Positions 33,153-44,359 of a stretch of 64,000 nucleotides of DNA are shown here, piece by piece (the stretch's first letter is position 1; every line of letters starts with the position of its first letter). The position numbers and the translations under genes are program-made. The stretch spans positions 2,108,001-2,172,000 of the forward strand of contig JAESUZ010004792.1 in NCBI GenBank assembly GCA_017311185.1. Direction: 5' to 3'. The stretch comes from Proteles cristata cristata (Eukaryota; Chordata; Mammalia; Carnivora; Hyaenidae). The notes under the pieces were generated by a model. The model was not told the DNA's origin. It saw only the letters and a program-made list of their open reading frames with translations, and did no database searches.

Positions 33153-33450
33153 TGTCCTCTCCATGGAGAGGCCATCCCTACCAGCTGCCACCTCCCTCCA
33201 ACCAAAATAAATAAATAAATAAGCAAACAAACAAACTAGGTCTGTTCTATAATTCTCTCTCAAAGGCTGTTCTTTCTCAGCAAAACTGATGCTACATATG
33301 TGGTTTTATTTTTTTCATGTCTGTTTAACCATTGAGTGTCGATGAACTCTTTAGGGTCAGCAAATGTGTCTTATTCTCTACTATATCATTACTACCCAGT
33401 TCAGTGTCTGGTTAATTATAAATGTTCAATAAATAAGAGATAGATGAAAG
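33153..33450 (+). mobile_element. L2 LINE 3' end, second copy in tandem
   Basis: 'gagaggccatccctaccagc', 'gatgaactctttagggtcag', 'acccagttcagtgtctggtt', 'aaatgttcaataaataagag' follow the L2 3' end. An internal (AAAT)n/(AAAC)n at 33204-33236 is included. It directly follows the L2 end at 33152. Confidence 0.72.
33204..33236. repeat. (AAAT)n/(AAAC)n repeat
   Basis: Five AAAT then three AAAC units within L2. Confidence 0.9.
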
Positions 33451-35139
33451 AAAGAGGCAGAGAAAAAATATGTAGTTGGTATTATGTACCTTATCACATT
33501 CCAGACAGTTATACTTTTTTTCTGGAAAGTTAGCACCTGTGTGTGGTGTCTCTGCACACACACATACATACCTGTCATTGACTATTCAAAGGTCCGAGGG
33601 AATTCTTAGCTCTCAGGGCTTTCATTTGGTGATATGACTTGGGTAGAGGAAACACTTTAAAGGTAACAGGTGGGACTTTTTCCTCACTGCTTTGCCATGA
33701 GAACATTACTTCTTAATGTCTCCTGCCTCTCCACACTCTGATTTCAGAACACATCCATCATGTGTCCCTTTCCTTCAGGGTCTTTGTGCCCATCTCTTTC
33801 CATTGCCAGCTGTCACAGCCGGGACAAAGGACAAACACTCCCTTCTTTTGCCAAGTCTGGCTTCATTTAAAAGGCTCATCCCTCAAATATGAATTTCTAG
33901 ACAATAGACAATGAATATGTGTGTTTGCAGGGGATGAGTGTGGATAAAGCTCTCACATTTAATTTCTCAGGACTAATCTCTTAATGTCACACAAGATAAC
34001 ATGCTTGGGACGGCTCCTGTGTGCAACTGAAATACAGAAAACCAAGATGACGGTGACAAATGCCTCCATAGTGTGTTCACATACTGTGCACACGCACACC
34101 ACTGGAAGAAGAGGTGAATGTGACTAGAACAGGGGACAGTCACTGCACCTATCAGACCTCATAGCATAGGTCCTGTGGGCTGGTGCTCTGAGCTGGGCAC
34201 AGTCCTGCAGGATCCCACAGGTCCTGGGAAGGCTGACCCTCCACTGAAAATCATGATGTGCTACTGAGGGTTTCAAGGTGCTGGTTTTAAACAATAACAA
34301 CAAAAACTCTTGTCACAAAATTTCCTGATTGCTGGCACTCAGGAACCCTCTTTTCTGGTATCAACAAAAATTCCTGGAATGTAAAGATTTACTCACATGC
34401 AAAGATTTGGTTCCACTTTATTGCCATACAGTTTACAAACCCTGGGAATGCAGCCTTTGTCTGCAAACCGGAAGTACATTCAGAAGGAGGAAGTTTAGGC
34501 ATGGGGTTAAATAGGCAAAATCCACAAGTTCTTTGCTATTTATTGAGATTGGTTAGACAAAGGTCTTGATCTGCAATCTTCAAGAGCAGAGTGACAAACG
34601 GTACAGCTTGCTATTTCTGGTAGCAGCTTCAGGGAGCGGTAGCCACTGAAGGGCATGATAAGATGTGTTGCAGGGGTTTTTCTGTGAATTGTGCTGAATT
34701 TTACGGAAACTTTTCTCTTCAGGCTGTGCTGACTGGTTTTACTTTTTAGTCATTAGACCTAATTAAAATTTTATTTTCTCTCCCTTGACATGAGGGAATC
34801 CATCTTATCTGTTAGCTGTTTGTCTAATCACTGGAGTCTTTTGTTCTCACTGGAAAAGGATGAGCAGGTATCTAGTTTACTGGCTCCCAAAGAATGCCCT
34901 GTGCCCCTTTCTACCACAGGTCAACCCAGTTATGCAAAGAGTATAAGTAGAGGGCAATCAAAATAAAAGCTCTGTGCTTGGGTCATGGACTTCAAGGTCC
35001 AAGAACCACAGAGGTTCCAGCAGCTTCACTGTAATGAACACATGGACTTTCCAAGGCTTTCTGTGACACCTTTCTCTGTTCATATACAGAGAAGTAGGCT
35101 CATTTTGATGACGAAGTCACATTGTAGTAAAAAGAATAC
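33451..35139. other. Unassigned intergenic DNA
   Basis: No recognised gene or repeat. A short (CA) patch sits at 33556-33568 and again near 34085. Frames of 61 codons or so have no domain. Confidence 0.4.
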
Positions 35140-35510
35140 CTTGCTTGCTTGCATTCTATTCCTCTGCCCTGGGCCGTCACCTATAGTTCTTCCTCAGTCT
35201 TCTCCTCCCCAAAGCCTCATCCCCCTTCCCACCTGTCCACATGCCATATCAAGTCTTACCTCCCCAAAACAGCCTCCTTAATCCTTTTCACTAGAATAAA
35301 CTTTCCCTTGTCCTCAACCTTCCACACTCATTGAGTCTTCCTCTTCCTTAGTAGTTAACACTCCTAGAATCAAATCCAAGTAAGTAATGTGTGACTGTGA
35401 GCTAGACTTAGACACAGAGGGGATGCTGAGTCCCATTTTCTTTGTGTTTTCCACTGTGCCCAGCTCTGCACCTACAATATATATGTTCAATAAATGCTGG
35501 TTGACTCCTA
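35140..35510 (+). mobile_element. L2 LINE 3' end
   Basis: Pyrimidine-rich L2 text ('catatcaagtcttacctccc'), then 'ccactgtgcccagctctgca', 'tatgttcaataaatgctggt', 'gaatgattg'. Plus strand. The overlapping frames at 34985-35334 are not conserved L2 protein. Confidence 0.7.
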
Positions 35511-35552
35511 GTGAATGATTGCTTGATACCAAGGATCATTATATGCCTTTTC

Positions 35553-35720
35553 TAGGGTTGCCAGATTAAATATAGCATGCCCAGTTAAACTTCAATACCT
35601 GACAAACAAGCATATTTTTTTATAAGTAGGCACCAAATACTACCTAGGACATACTTATAGTAAAAATCTATCTGCCATTCAAATTTAACTAGGTGTCCTA
35701 ATTAAAACTGGCAATCCCAG
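35553..35720. mobile_element. Palindromic non-autonomous DNA transposon fossil (hAT-like, MER53-type)
   Basis: About 168 bp with long terminal inverted repeats. The left end is 'gggttgccagattaaa' and the right end 'aaactggcaatccc'. 'gcatgcccagttaaactt' pairs with 'aaatttaactaggtgtcc' towards the interior. The middle holds paired 'tttataagtagg' and 'acatacttata' words. It has no coding sequence. The name is from memory of this mammalian palindromic family. Confidence 0.7.
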
Positions 35721-35759
35721 TTCTTTGGTAACTGCTTTTCTAAAAAATGGGGGTTTTGT

Positions 35760-36934
35760 TCTAATGGAACCAAAGAATGGAACCAACAGAAAGGTTAAGA
35801 GCAACACAGGCACCAAGTTTATTAGGGCGAGAATGAAACAAAAGGATTCCCAAACCTAAGAGGGACTCTTTAAGGAGGAAACCTGTTTAGACAATCATTC
35901 AATATATTAGGAGGGAGTTTATCAGGCTGGTTAGTGGCCAAACACGTTCTAAAAGAGGCCCTCAGATCAGGGTTCTGATTTAGGGCCATTCAGGGATGGA
36001 CATAGGGTGCCTCAGTCTATTTTCTATTTCCTACAGAAGAAATATGATAGGTTATACTGAAGCTTAAAGTTTCATTAATGGGCCATTTTCCCTCATCTCC
36101 TAAGGACTGAAGTTGTACAATGTTACAGAAGACCGGTCTTTTATTGAATCTTGCAATCTGAATTGGTTTGAGTGGGTTAAAAGGCATACTAAGGGAGAGT
36201 CATTGGGAACTCAGGGAGAAGCCTAGAGAATGTCCATTACCAAAAATCCCCCCAACTCTTGGGTGGTGCCCAATACAGGATATTTCGAAATTCCTGTTGT
36301 CAAAGTGACCAGAGGTATCCCTTGAATGAAATGACTATGATCACAGACCAGCTGTAAAGTCCCCACAGGAGGGATGCTAGCATTCCCCCAACCCCACCAC
36401 TTCCCTATTGCATTCTAGACTGCAAAATAGGTACTGGCATACAGACCAAAAATAAAACATGCCTTGCCTTCAAGGCCATGTTATTCTTAACCCACAGAAA
36501 ACACTAGAAAAGTTTTATAAGGGGAAATTATCCAATTTTGTAACTTCAGTAGTTAGTAAGGGACACTGATGAAAAACAGTAAAGATAGAAATCCATCATG
36601 GTCTAAGTGACACTCCAACACATGTAGTCTTTGCAGCCAATGGTCCCTGGCTGTGTTTTAATTCAGTTGGGGTACTAGTTTTGGCTGGCTCCAAGCGGAA
36701 TTCTCTTGGCCAGAAATGGCTAGACCAGAGATGTGAAGGGGAATCACATTAGATCAATGAGGAAGAAACCTCACGAAGGAGTCATTAAGGTTGGCAGCCA
36801 TCCTAGTGATTCAGGGGGCTGTCCAGTACCCAAGACAGACAACTTTGTATAAGAATAGGAATAAAGAGAGAGCATCAAGTTTTTGGGTCTTATCATTTCC
36901 AGCCAGGGTACTAACTTCCAGCCAAAAGGTAGGC

Positions 36935-36977
<43 letters not shown>

Positions 36978-37384
36978 TTTCTAGGGGAGAGAGAGAGACA
37001 GTGTGAGCAGAGGAGGGTCAGAGAGAGAGGGAGATACAGACTCCAAAATAGGCTCCAGGCTCTGAGCTGGCAGTCAGCACAGAGCCCGACCCGGGGCTCG
37101 AACCCATGAACCGCGAGATCATGACCTAAGCGAAAGTCGGACGCTTAACGGACTAAGCCACCCAGGCGCTCCCAAAATGTAGGCTTCTTCCTCTCCATGG
37201 AGTATTCATGGGCTAGATGATTACCCCATGAGCAATTGACATGAAAATGTTCCTGTAAGACCATACTCCTTGAAAAGCCCCTGGAATGAAAGTAAAGGAA
37301 GAGAAGAGTAATTACTCACCAAGTTTGCACCAAGGCTCAGAATCCATATGAAAAGACTCAGAGCCCTGCATAATGGCACCAAAA
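35760..37384 (-). mobile_element. Internal/leader remnant of a class-I-like ERV, with possible second LTR
   Basis: This follows the LTR at 37385-37793 when read on the minus strand. Immediately after the LTR end, 37364-37384 reads as a decayed primer-binding-like site ('ttttggtgccattatgcagg'). A splice-donor-like 'ggtgagtaa' is at 37312-37320. Further on there are no readable gag, pol or env frames. At the far end a polyadenylation-like 'ctaataaac' (complement near 35819-35827) suggests the last part may be a different LTR. A young SINE interrupts it at 36937. Broken and non-coding. Confidence 0.5.
36922..37186 (-). mobile_element. Young-class felid SINE with (TTTA)n tail and 15-bp TSD
   Basis: Body 36937-37171, minus. 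The A-tail complement has expanded into a (TTTA)n of about 11 units at 36936-36980. TSD 'ccaaaaggtaggctt' (36922-36936) and 'ccaaaatgtaggctt' (37172-37186), one mismatch. Young-class bases 'cctaagcgaaagtcggacg' are present. Confidence 0.95.
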
Positions 37385-37793
37385 TGATAAGATTATGAAA
37401 TTGGGTTTTGTGAAAAAATGGCTAAGAAAGAATTCTTGAGAATTCTTGGTGCAAAAAGGTGATTTTATCATAGAACAGGGACAGGACCCATGGGTAGAAA
37501 GAGCTGCTCTGGGATTGTGAGGAGTGACTGTTTATATACTTTTAAGTTAGTGGGGGTTAGAGAAAGTCTCTAAGGAATTTGGAAGCTTTCAGGACCTTGA
37601 GGGGCTAGCTGCTATTAAGATAAGGTTACTTTCAGCCTTTATAAAACAAAACCATTAAGGAACTAAGGCAGCCATGAGTTCTTTGAGGAAGGCCGCGCTC
37701 TGATTGTTTCAGGTGTCTATCAGTGGGATGCAGGCTATAAAGAGATTTAATTTAAGATACGATTGCCTTTGTTTACCTCTTCAATTTCCCACA
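37385..37793 (-). mobile_element. Class-I-like ERV LTR with TATA box and polyadenylation signal
   Basis: On the minus strand it starts TG ('tgtgggaaattgaagagg', at 37793) and ends CA near 37385. It has a TATA box 'agtatataaac' (complement at 37530-37541), a polyadenylation-like 'tgataaaatc' (complement 37461-37470), then 'accttttttgcacca'-type R/U5 text and 'caagaattctttcttagcca'. This arrangement matches MER4-group-like LTRs from memory. Promoter parts are seen, but activity is unknown. Confidence 0.72.
37530..37541 (-). promoter_or_regulatory. TATA-like box of the ERV LTR
   Basis: Minus-strand 'agtatataaacag' about 70 bp before the polyadenylation-like 'tgataaaatc'. The spacing fits a U3/R promoter. 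Whether it drives any transcript is unknown. Confidence 0.5.
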
Positions 37794-38022
37794 GGGCTAC
37801 ATGACAAAATAGTTCTGCTCAATATAACCCTTAGCCTGCCCCTGCTCATCTCTTGCTTGTAACTTTCCAGCCAAGCAGAGTTATGACTATGCTTTCTTAG
37901 ATTCTGTATTTGTCTATTTAGCATCCTATTCATCATCTATTCATCACAGGGCCAGTTATAGTAGCTACATTTTCATATTTTCTATATTCTTGACACTCTG
38001 GTCTTTTGGAACTTTGCAGACC
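37794..38022. other. Unassigned DNA between two LTRs
   Basis: Contains 'attcatcatctattcatcac' (37928 region), a small direct repeat. No element assigned. Its right end carries the presumed TSD of the next LTR. Confidence 0.4.
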
Positions 38023-38523
38023 TGGGGAAAGACTGTCTTCCCAGGACTAGCCAATTCTTAGAGCAAAGGCCTTGGCTGAGAACAGACCTTTTATAAACAA
38101 ACCCAGAAATCCAGAGTCTATATCCCCAACCATTTCCTTTATCTAACTCACACACAAGGAGTCAACATTCCTCTTGCCCTAAATTATCCCAGGACAGGTA
38201 CTAGACAACTACAAACCATTCCCAGATCCTAAAGTCCACTGTAATTATTCAAACTAGCCACTCCTTAACTGTTTACTCTGCCCTACCTTGCACCTTGCTT
38301 TCCTTGCAGAAATCCCAGTAAAAGCTCTGGCCTACACTTTCCTCTCCCTTCTGCCTCTGTCTTCTGATCAAAACCTGAGGCTCACCATGTGGTCCTGCAT
38401 GACATGGTGTGCCCCTTCTCTCCAGAAACATAAGTAATAAATTCATCTTTCAGTGGCATTACCTTTCTGTGTTATCATTTGGTCATAATGAAATCCTGGG
38501 TGTAATTTTAAAACATGCAGTCC
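38015..38523 (+). mobile_element. Probable solo LTR (class-I-like), plus strand
   Basis: Body 38023-38515 (493 bp) from TG ('tggggaaagactgtcttccc') to CA ('aattttaaaaca'). It carries 'gaacagaccttttataaac', a polyadenylation-like 'cccagtaaaagctc', 'cttctgcctctgtcttctga', 'caccatgtggtcctgcatga' and 'agtaataaattcatctttca'. Flanks 'tgcagacc' (38015-38022) and 'tgcagtcc' (38516-38523) agree at 7 of 8 bases. An 8-bp TSD is longer than usual for ERVs, so the flank match could be partly chance. Confidence 0.6.
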
Positions 38524-39213
38524 TAAGGGAAGCACATGAGAGCAGAGAGTGTTCTCTGCTTCTGATCTGCAGCCACTGTAACATGTGTTTCTCTCCATCT
38601 TCAGTCCAGAATGTGTGTTAAAGGGCAGAGATATCCTGGCTGGAGCACTAAATGATTTTGAGGATAGCCTGGGCAGGCAGCTAGTTATCAGAGAGGCTAG
38701 TTATCTCCTTGTTATCAGAGAGGCTTTATCATCAGATACAAATACTCACATGTGATTCCCTTGACACTTTCCTGTGAGGATCTTCTGCTAGCCAGAGTGT
38801 TATTCCTGTAAGATTATCTTCTCACCTTTCTCTTCCTTCCTTCCCACTTCCCATCACCCATTTCTCCTCAGAGGCAGCAGAAAGTTTCCTCCATGAGATG
38901 AACTGCTGTTCCCAAATGCTTTCCAGTCCCTGAACAAAAAATATGCAGGGCCATCAGTGCTTCCTCTAAAGTTAGGACAATTCTTTAATCCCAGAGGGGG
39001 CCTATGGAGATAGACCCACCTCTTCCTTCCCAGTTGAGCTACCACCACCCTGTTCAGAGGGGCTACATTCAGAGCACACAGGAGATTCTATGAACTCTTA
39101 CCTGGTCCTTCAGCTACCAGAGAGGGCAGAGGTTGTTTATGGGGTCCACAAGATCCTGTCTCTGATCTGACATTCCTGATTGGACATTCCTTTTAGGAAG
39201 ACAACAAATCTAT
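38524..39213. other. Unassigned intergenic DNA with a short direct repeat
   Basis: 'gttatcagagaggct' occurs twice (about 38684 and 38711), a local duplication. The rest is not recognised. Confidence 0.4.
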
Positions 39214-39470
39214 ATCAAAATGTACATTTGGGGGGCGCCTGGGTGGCTTAGTCGGTTAAGCGTCCGACTTTCGCTTGGGTCATGATCTCGGGGTTCGTGG
39301 GTTCGAGCCCCGCGTCGGGCTCTGTGCTGACTGCCAACTCAGAGCCTGGAGCCTGTTTCAGTCTGTGACTCCCTCTCTCTCTGACCCTCCCCTGCTCACG
39401 CTGTCTCTCTCTCTCTCCTAGAAATAAAAAAAACAAAAAACAAAAAAAAAACATCAAAATGTACATTTGG
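39214..39470 (+). mobile_element. Young felid SINE with perfect 18-bp TSD
   Basis: Body 39232-39452. Head 'gcgcctgggtggcttagtcg', 'gctgactgccaactcag', CT tract, 'cctagaaataaaaaaaac' and a CA-interrupted A-tail. TSD 'atcaaaatgtacatttgg' at 39214-39231 and 39453-39470 is perfect. One of the youngest-looking insertions here. Confidence 0.97.
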
Positions 39471-39768
39471 ACTTTAGGGCTTGATCCATTCATGCTTTGG
39501 TGAAAAGTAGAAAGGGAGTGATGGGCAGAACCAAGTGACATTGACCTTTAAAAAGATGCTAGGAGAAAAAGTCCACTAAGTGTGTGGTACACATGCAGAA
39601 CCCACTCACACCTAGAATGGTCACAGGAAGTCAAGATGCACACTAATCTCTACTCTTGGTGTACTAAAACCTATATTTTTAGGTTCCTTTTGTTTTATGT
39701 CTCAGTGCTCTCAGCCTAGAAGTAGAGCTCTGGGGTTTGGAGGAGGGAAACAGGAGCCCACAGGACCA
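39471..39768. other. Unassigned intergenic DNA
   Basis: Nothing recognised. Confidence 0.4.
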
Positions 39769-39778
39769 GTGTGTGTGT

Positions 39779-39812
<34 letters not shown>

Positions 39813-39845
39813 CACGCACACACACACACGCATATGTGCGTGTGG
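39769..39845. repeat. (GT)n then (CA)n inverted microsatellite
   Basis: About 20 GT units with one break, a 'ttcacg' centre, a (CA)n of about 7 units, then 'cgcatatgtgcgtgtgg'. GT and CA arms are complementary, so single strands can fold. Alternating purine-pyrimidine also favours Z-DNA. The frames of VCVCVC and HTHTHT residues on both strands are this repeat. Confidence 0.95.
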
Positions 39846-40139
39846 CCAGATGGACATGCCTGGAAGGAAGGCTGGGACAGCCGTGTTTGGCTCCTGCCAC
39901 AGCACCAAGAACAGGCAACCTGTCTTCTGAAACTCCAGTCCAGCTGTCATTGGAATGGAGTCCAGCCACAGAGGCTCCCTGGCAGCCAGTGAGAAGGGGA
40001 CAGTTCCACCCAGACTGTAGCTAATTGTATGGTCAAAGGGACCTGAAAGTACAGCAACAACTTACGTGATCAAGAGAAGACTGGATTTTCACTCCATTTC
40101 CAACTGAGAGGGAAAATATTTTAAGTTCTGGGGTTTACA
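39846..40139. other. Unassigned intergenic DNA
   Basis: Nothing recognised. Confidence 0.4.
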
Positions 40140-40149
40140 GAGATGTATT

Positions 40150-40316
40150 TAATCAAAACCAAGGAAAACATTTTTATATTTAATACAATAAGAATATATT
40201 ATATATCACATATATAATATAAAATTAAAATATAATATATATTATATACTATGATATTAAAACTAAAGATACAATATTATACAATGTAATATAAATAAAA
40301 ATTATATATATATTAA
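40150..40316. repeat. AT-rich low-complexity tract
   Basis: 'tatatatcacatatataata', 'aatataatatatattatata' and similar words over about 165 bp; almost no G or C. Confidence 0.9.
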
Positions 40317-42062
40317 ACTTCCCATCAGAGGGAAAACCCAGTCCCAGAAAAGTCCAGAGTTCTGGGTAGAATCCTGTACCATTAAGTGGTCTATAAAGGA
40401 GTCTAGGTAAGCTCCCAACTCACCTGTGGAGTCTGTACTGGCTGTTGGCTGGTGGTCTTCATATGTCACACAGAGCATCTCCCAATGCCAATGGTTCCCC
40501 ACTATGCACAGGTCTTCTCCTCAGGAAGTGCCTGTCTGGCACTCAGGGCTTCTGTTGCATCCCTTCCATGGCCATCCAAGCTGAGTTTGCTGTGGCTACA
40601 TTTTTCTGAGAGGAGAAGGGACACAAGAGTTAGAACAGCCACTTCTGTGAAGACTTAGCTACAGATCAGTCTAGCCAAAGAGCAAAGTCATCTTTGCTTT
40701 TATTTCCATCTTTTGTATGTAGTCTGATGTGGCCACAAGGGTAAAGCCATGAGGTTCTCTTGTCTCAGCTCATTATCACCTTCTGTCTTGGTTTGACTCA
40801 TCTGATTCTCTCTCAGTATCTTTCCCAACACAATGGCTCTTAATAAATGCAGATTCCTACTTCCCTTCCTCTCTATCCACCCTTCGCCCCCACTGTCTCT
40901 CTCAGCACTACCCCTCCCCTCTGTCTGTGCCCTGGAAGCTGGGAGATGAGCCCACATGTTGAGGATGAATCTCGCAGGGAAAGAAGCCTCAGAGAAGAAT
41001 CACAGTTTCAGGAGCATCTCTTTCCCAGTTCTTGTTTCCTGTAGCCCCAGCTTCCCACCTGGGCCAGTAACTGAGGAACCTGTCACAATGGCCCTACCTC
41101 TCCATTGAGCCAGCAGCAGTGGGACAGTGAACTTTCAGGGCTCCCTCTCTGCAGACAGTCTCCTCTAGTGAATCAGCACAGCACTGGGCAAGGCACAGGC
41201 TGGTCTCACACATGTGATGCCTTGGTGGTCCTGGTGGGCCATAGTGTTCCTGCAAAGCTGGGATTGAGATCACAGGACCCTCACCTTCCTGTTCCACAAT
41301 CCCAAGACTTGTTACTCCTGAGGGATTGCTCATTTAGCATATTTAGGATTGTTAGAGCACAACTGAAAGCCTCATTTCTACAGGATGAAGCAAGTTTGCT
41401 TAGCTTTGTATATGGTCTTTAATTAGAGAAATTAGTCTTAGCCACAAAACAAAATAAAATTGATGATTCAGCGACAGCTAATCACTTGCTGGAAATGAAA
41501 GATGGCTTTACAATGAAGATTTATTTCTTGTTATTTTTTCCCCAAGCACTCTTAACTGACTGAATAATGTTGTAATAATCATTCAGATATTACCACATAT
41601 GCTTTTAAGAATTTATAAAGTAATCTGTCTTCTGAGGCTTCCAGAGAGGTACTTGAATGGTACAGTTAAAATAAAAGAGAGCAGAAGCCTATATCCCTCC
41701 CAGGTCTTCAGATAGGTCAAATGGAAAACAGCCTTTGGGGTTTTAGAACATGAGGAGTAGGCATAGGACGATGGATTCACAATGCAGAAGTAACCCCTAA
41801 GTGGTGACTACAGTGATAGGTGGCTGGAATTGGGGGGTAGGGGAGACTAGGCATTAAGCCTTTCCCATGAGGCTAGAACAAGAAGCATCTAACAGGAGCT
41901 AGAGGAAGTTGAATGAAATTGCAAGAAGGAGTCCCACTGGGGTATGGAGATAAGAGAACGGTCCCGGCAGCCAAGGAGGTCCCTGACGAGGGCTGAAGAT
42001 GTTAATGAGGGACAACCAATGATAAAGCCCAGGTGATCACTGGGTCCTTTATAAGGACCAAG

Positions 42063-42063
<1 letters not shown>
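40317..42063. other. Unassigned intergenic DNA
   Basis: Frames of 60 to 105 codons on both strands (for example 41105-41422 plus, 40700-40957 minus). None shows a domain or a conserved pattern. No exon chain. Confidence 0.4.

Positions 42064-42104
<41 letters not shown>
42064..42104. repeat. (GT)n microsatellite
   Basis: About 20 GT units. Confidence 0.97.
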
Positions 42105-42106
<2 letters not shown>

Positions 42107-42344
42107 CTGGAGCATGGAAGGTATGGGATGTAAACTGAGGCACTAGCCCCCAAAGATCTCTCTGGTGTGGATCCTTCTTGCACGTAGGATTCAAACCTGT
42201 AAGCAAAGTGAGAAGTCTACGGGGGGAGCAGAAGGATGCAGTTAGTAACACAAATACTTCTGAAGAAGGCAGTGAACCCCATAAACCAGACTGTATATTA
42301 CTAAGGACATACTGCTGCCTTCCAGCTGGTTTTCTCCAAACTTA

Positions 42345-42965
42345 TCCTTTGCCTATTTTTTAAAATTTTTATTTGTGTTTTTTGGTGTTTTGTTTTGTTG
42401 TTGTTGAATTGTAGTTTATATTATCTGGATATATATCACTTTTCAGATATATGATTTGGAAATATTTTTCTCTCACTTTTTAGGTTGTTTTCTTCACTCT
42501 TCTGATAGTGTTCTTTGATGCACAAAGGGTTTTCATTATATTAAAATCCAATTTATCTATTTCCCTTTGTTCTTTTGCTTGTAGTGTCATATCCAAGAAA
42601 TCAGTACCAAGTCCAATGTCATGACACTTTTCTCCTGTTTTCTTCTAAAAGTTTTATAGTTTTAACTCTTATGTTTATGTCATGGGACTTACAAAAGCCA
42701 AAATAATTCTTATAGGAATGGTCTTCATGTGTCCACAGAAGACGATATTGGGATTTTTATAGGGATTGCATTAAAATCCATAGATCAGTTTGGGTAGCAT
42801 TGACATCTTGGCATTTTCTGAGTCATAATCATAGCATGTCTCTCCATTAATTTATGTCTTCTTTAATTTATTTCAGTGATATTTCATAGTTGCCAGTGTA
42901 TAAGTCTTTCATCTCATTGGCTAAATTTATTCTGAGATATTTTATTATTTTTAGTAGTATTTGAT
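42345..42965 (-). mobile_element. L1M ORF2 fragment, minus strand
   Basis: Reverse L1 ORF2 text: 'cttttcagatatatgatttg', 'ttctcactttttaggttgtt', 'gtcatatccaagaaatcagt', 'gggattgcattaaaatccat', 'gatatttcatagttgccagt', 'ctcattggctaaatttattc'. There is an internal deletion near 42700. ORF2 is not readable. Confidence 0.8.
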
Positions 42966-43690
42966 ACTTGGGATCTTTTGTTGAAAACTGGACATTTGAG
43001 AAAACAACCACATCTCCCTGACAGTCCTTCACCAATTAGCTCTTATGCTCCCAGCCTAGGGATTAGCATAGGGTGAAAGCTTAAGTTCTTCTCAGGTCTT
43101 TTCTGAGTGGGTGTCTTGGCTCGGAGTGCTGTGGCTTTTCTCAGTTCTCTCATATACGTGACTACCTTTAAATGTCTTGATTTCCCAAGAAGTCCCATTC
43201 TAACTTCTTTAGGATGGTCTGTTCTATGTCTCCACTGTGCTCTCTTATTCCAGGTGTCTCACAGTTTTAGTCCTCCTATAGCTGTCATGAGTGGTGCCAA
43301 CTTCCTGTCTTTGGACGAGACAGAGGCCAGTCCATCAGGCAGCCTCTACACAAGTTGGAACAGGGCAGATAAGGTCTGCTCTATTCCTTAGTTTGAGGGA
43401 GGGAACTGGATCTGGACCACTGCCTCTTCCAGAGCAAGATCATAAGCCAAAGCAAGGTACATATGTGAAAAAAAGCATTAGATTTCCTGCCATTTTTAAT
43501 ATGTATTTTTTTAATGTGTTGGACACTTTGACTGTTTTTCAGAACCCTTATAAGATCAGTTCAGCCAATTTCTGGTTTTGTGTTTTGTGGGTTTTTTGTT
43601 TTGTTTTATTTTTTGATATTTGGGAAGAGGAGGCAGGCAAACAGGAGGAATAGCGCTTGTGGTTTCTTAATCTACCATTTTGGTAATGCT
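42966..43690 (-). mobile_element. Probable L1M 3'-region fragment
   Basis: Second L1M-like text with different content: 'ttgttgaaaactggacattt', 'gagaaaacaaccacatctcc', and towards the right 'ctaccattttggtaatgc'. Orientation and limits are guesses. Confidence 0.45.
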
Positions 43691-44359
43691 ATTACCAAAT
43701 GCTCGAGACTTTTTATATCTTACCTAACATTCAAATTTTTCCTTTGTATTTTATTTTACACAATATTTTTCTCTTTTTATTTAAACAAAATTTTTTGCTA
43801 ACCAGTTTGCATTTTAGTTTGCTTTTCCCCACAATCTTAATCTGAAGGATTTGATGTTCTATAGTCATGAGATTAAAAATAGATGTAGGGGGGCCACATA
43901 AACAGAAAAGCTGTATTAATGTCTATCTATAATTATGCACAATTCTCTTAGCAGGTTAGAGGATATGTAAGGAATTGTTTGCAAATATCTCCCTGGACAC
44001 ATTTTTGGATAGTCGTCTGTGTATGAGGCAAAGTGAGACATTTTTTTTTCTTTCAATGTCTTACTGCTTATAATATCTACAATGTCCTTATCTATCAGCT
44101 TCTATATCTTAGAGAACATAAGCCTTTCTGACTGTTATGTTAAGATATCCGTGGGTTATTTTTCTAGCTTACTTACTTCTTAGGGCTACCTGTTGGATGT
44201 TTTATAAATTTGACATTTTATATTTGAATTTATTTTGTAATTAAGCAATCTATCACTGTGTTATTTATTCATAGAACTTTTGACTATCTTAAGTTATCAC
44301 ATTTAACTTTTTACCAATTATTTCCCATTTCTCACCATGCTTACAGATTGTTACCCATA
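43691..44359. other. Unassigned AT-rich DNA
   Basis: AT-rich sequence with T-runs. No element assigned; part may be further degenerate L1. Confidence 0.4.
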
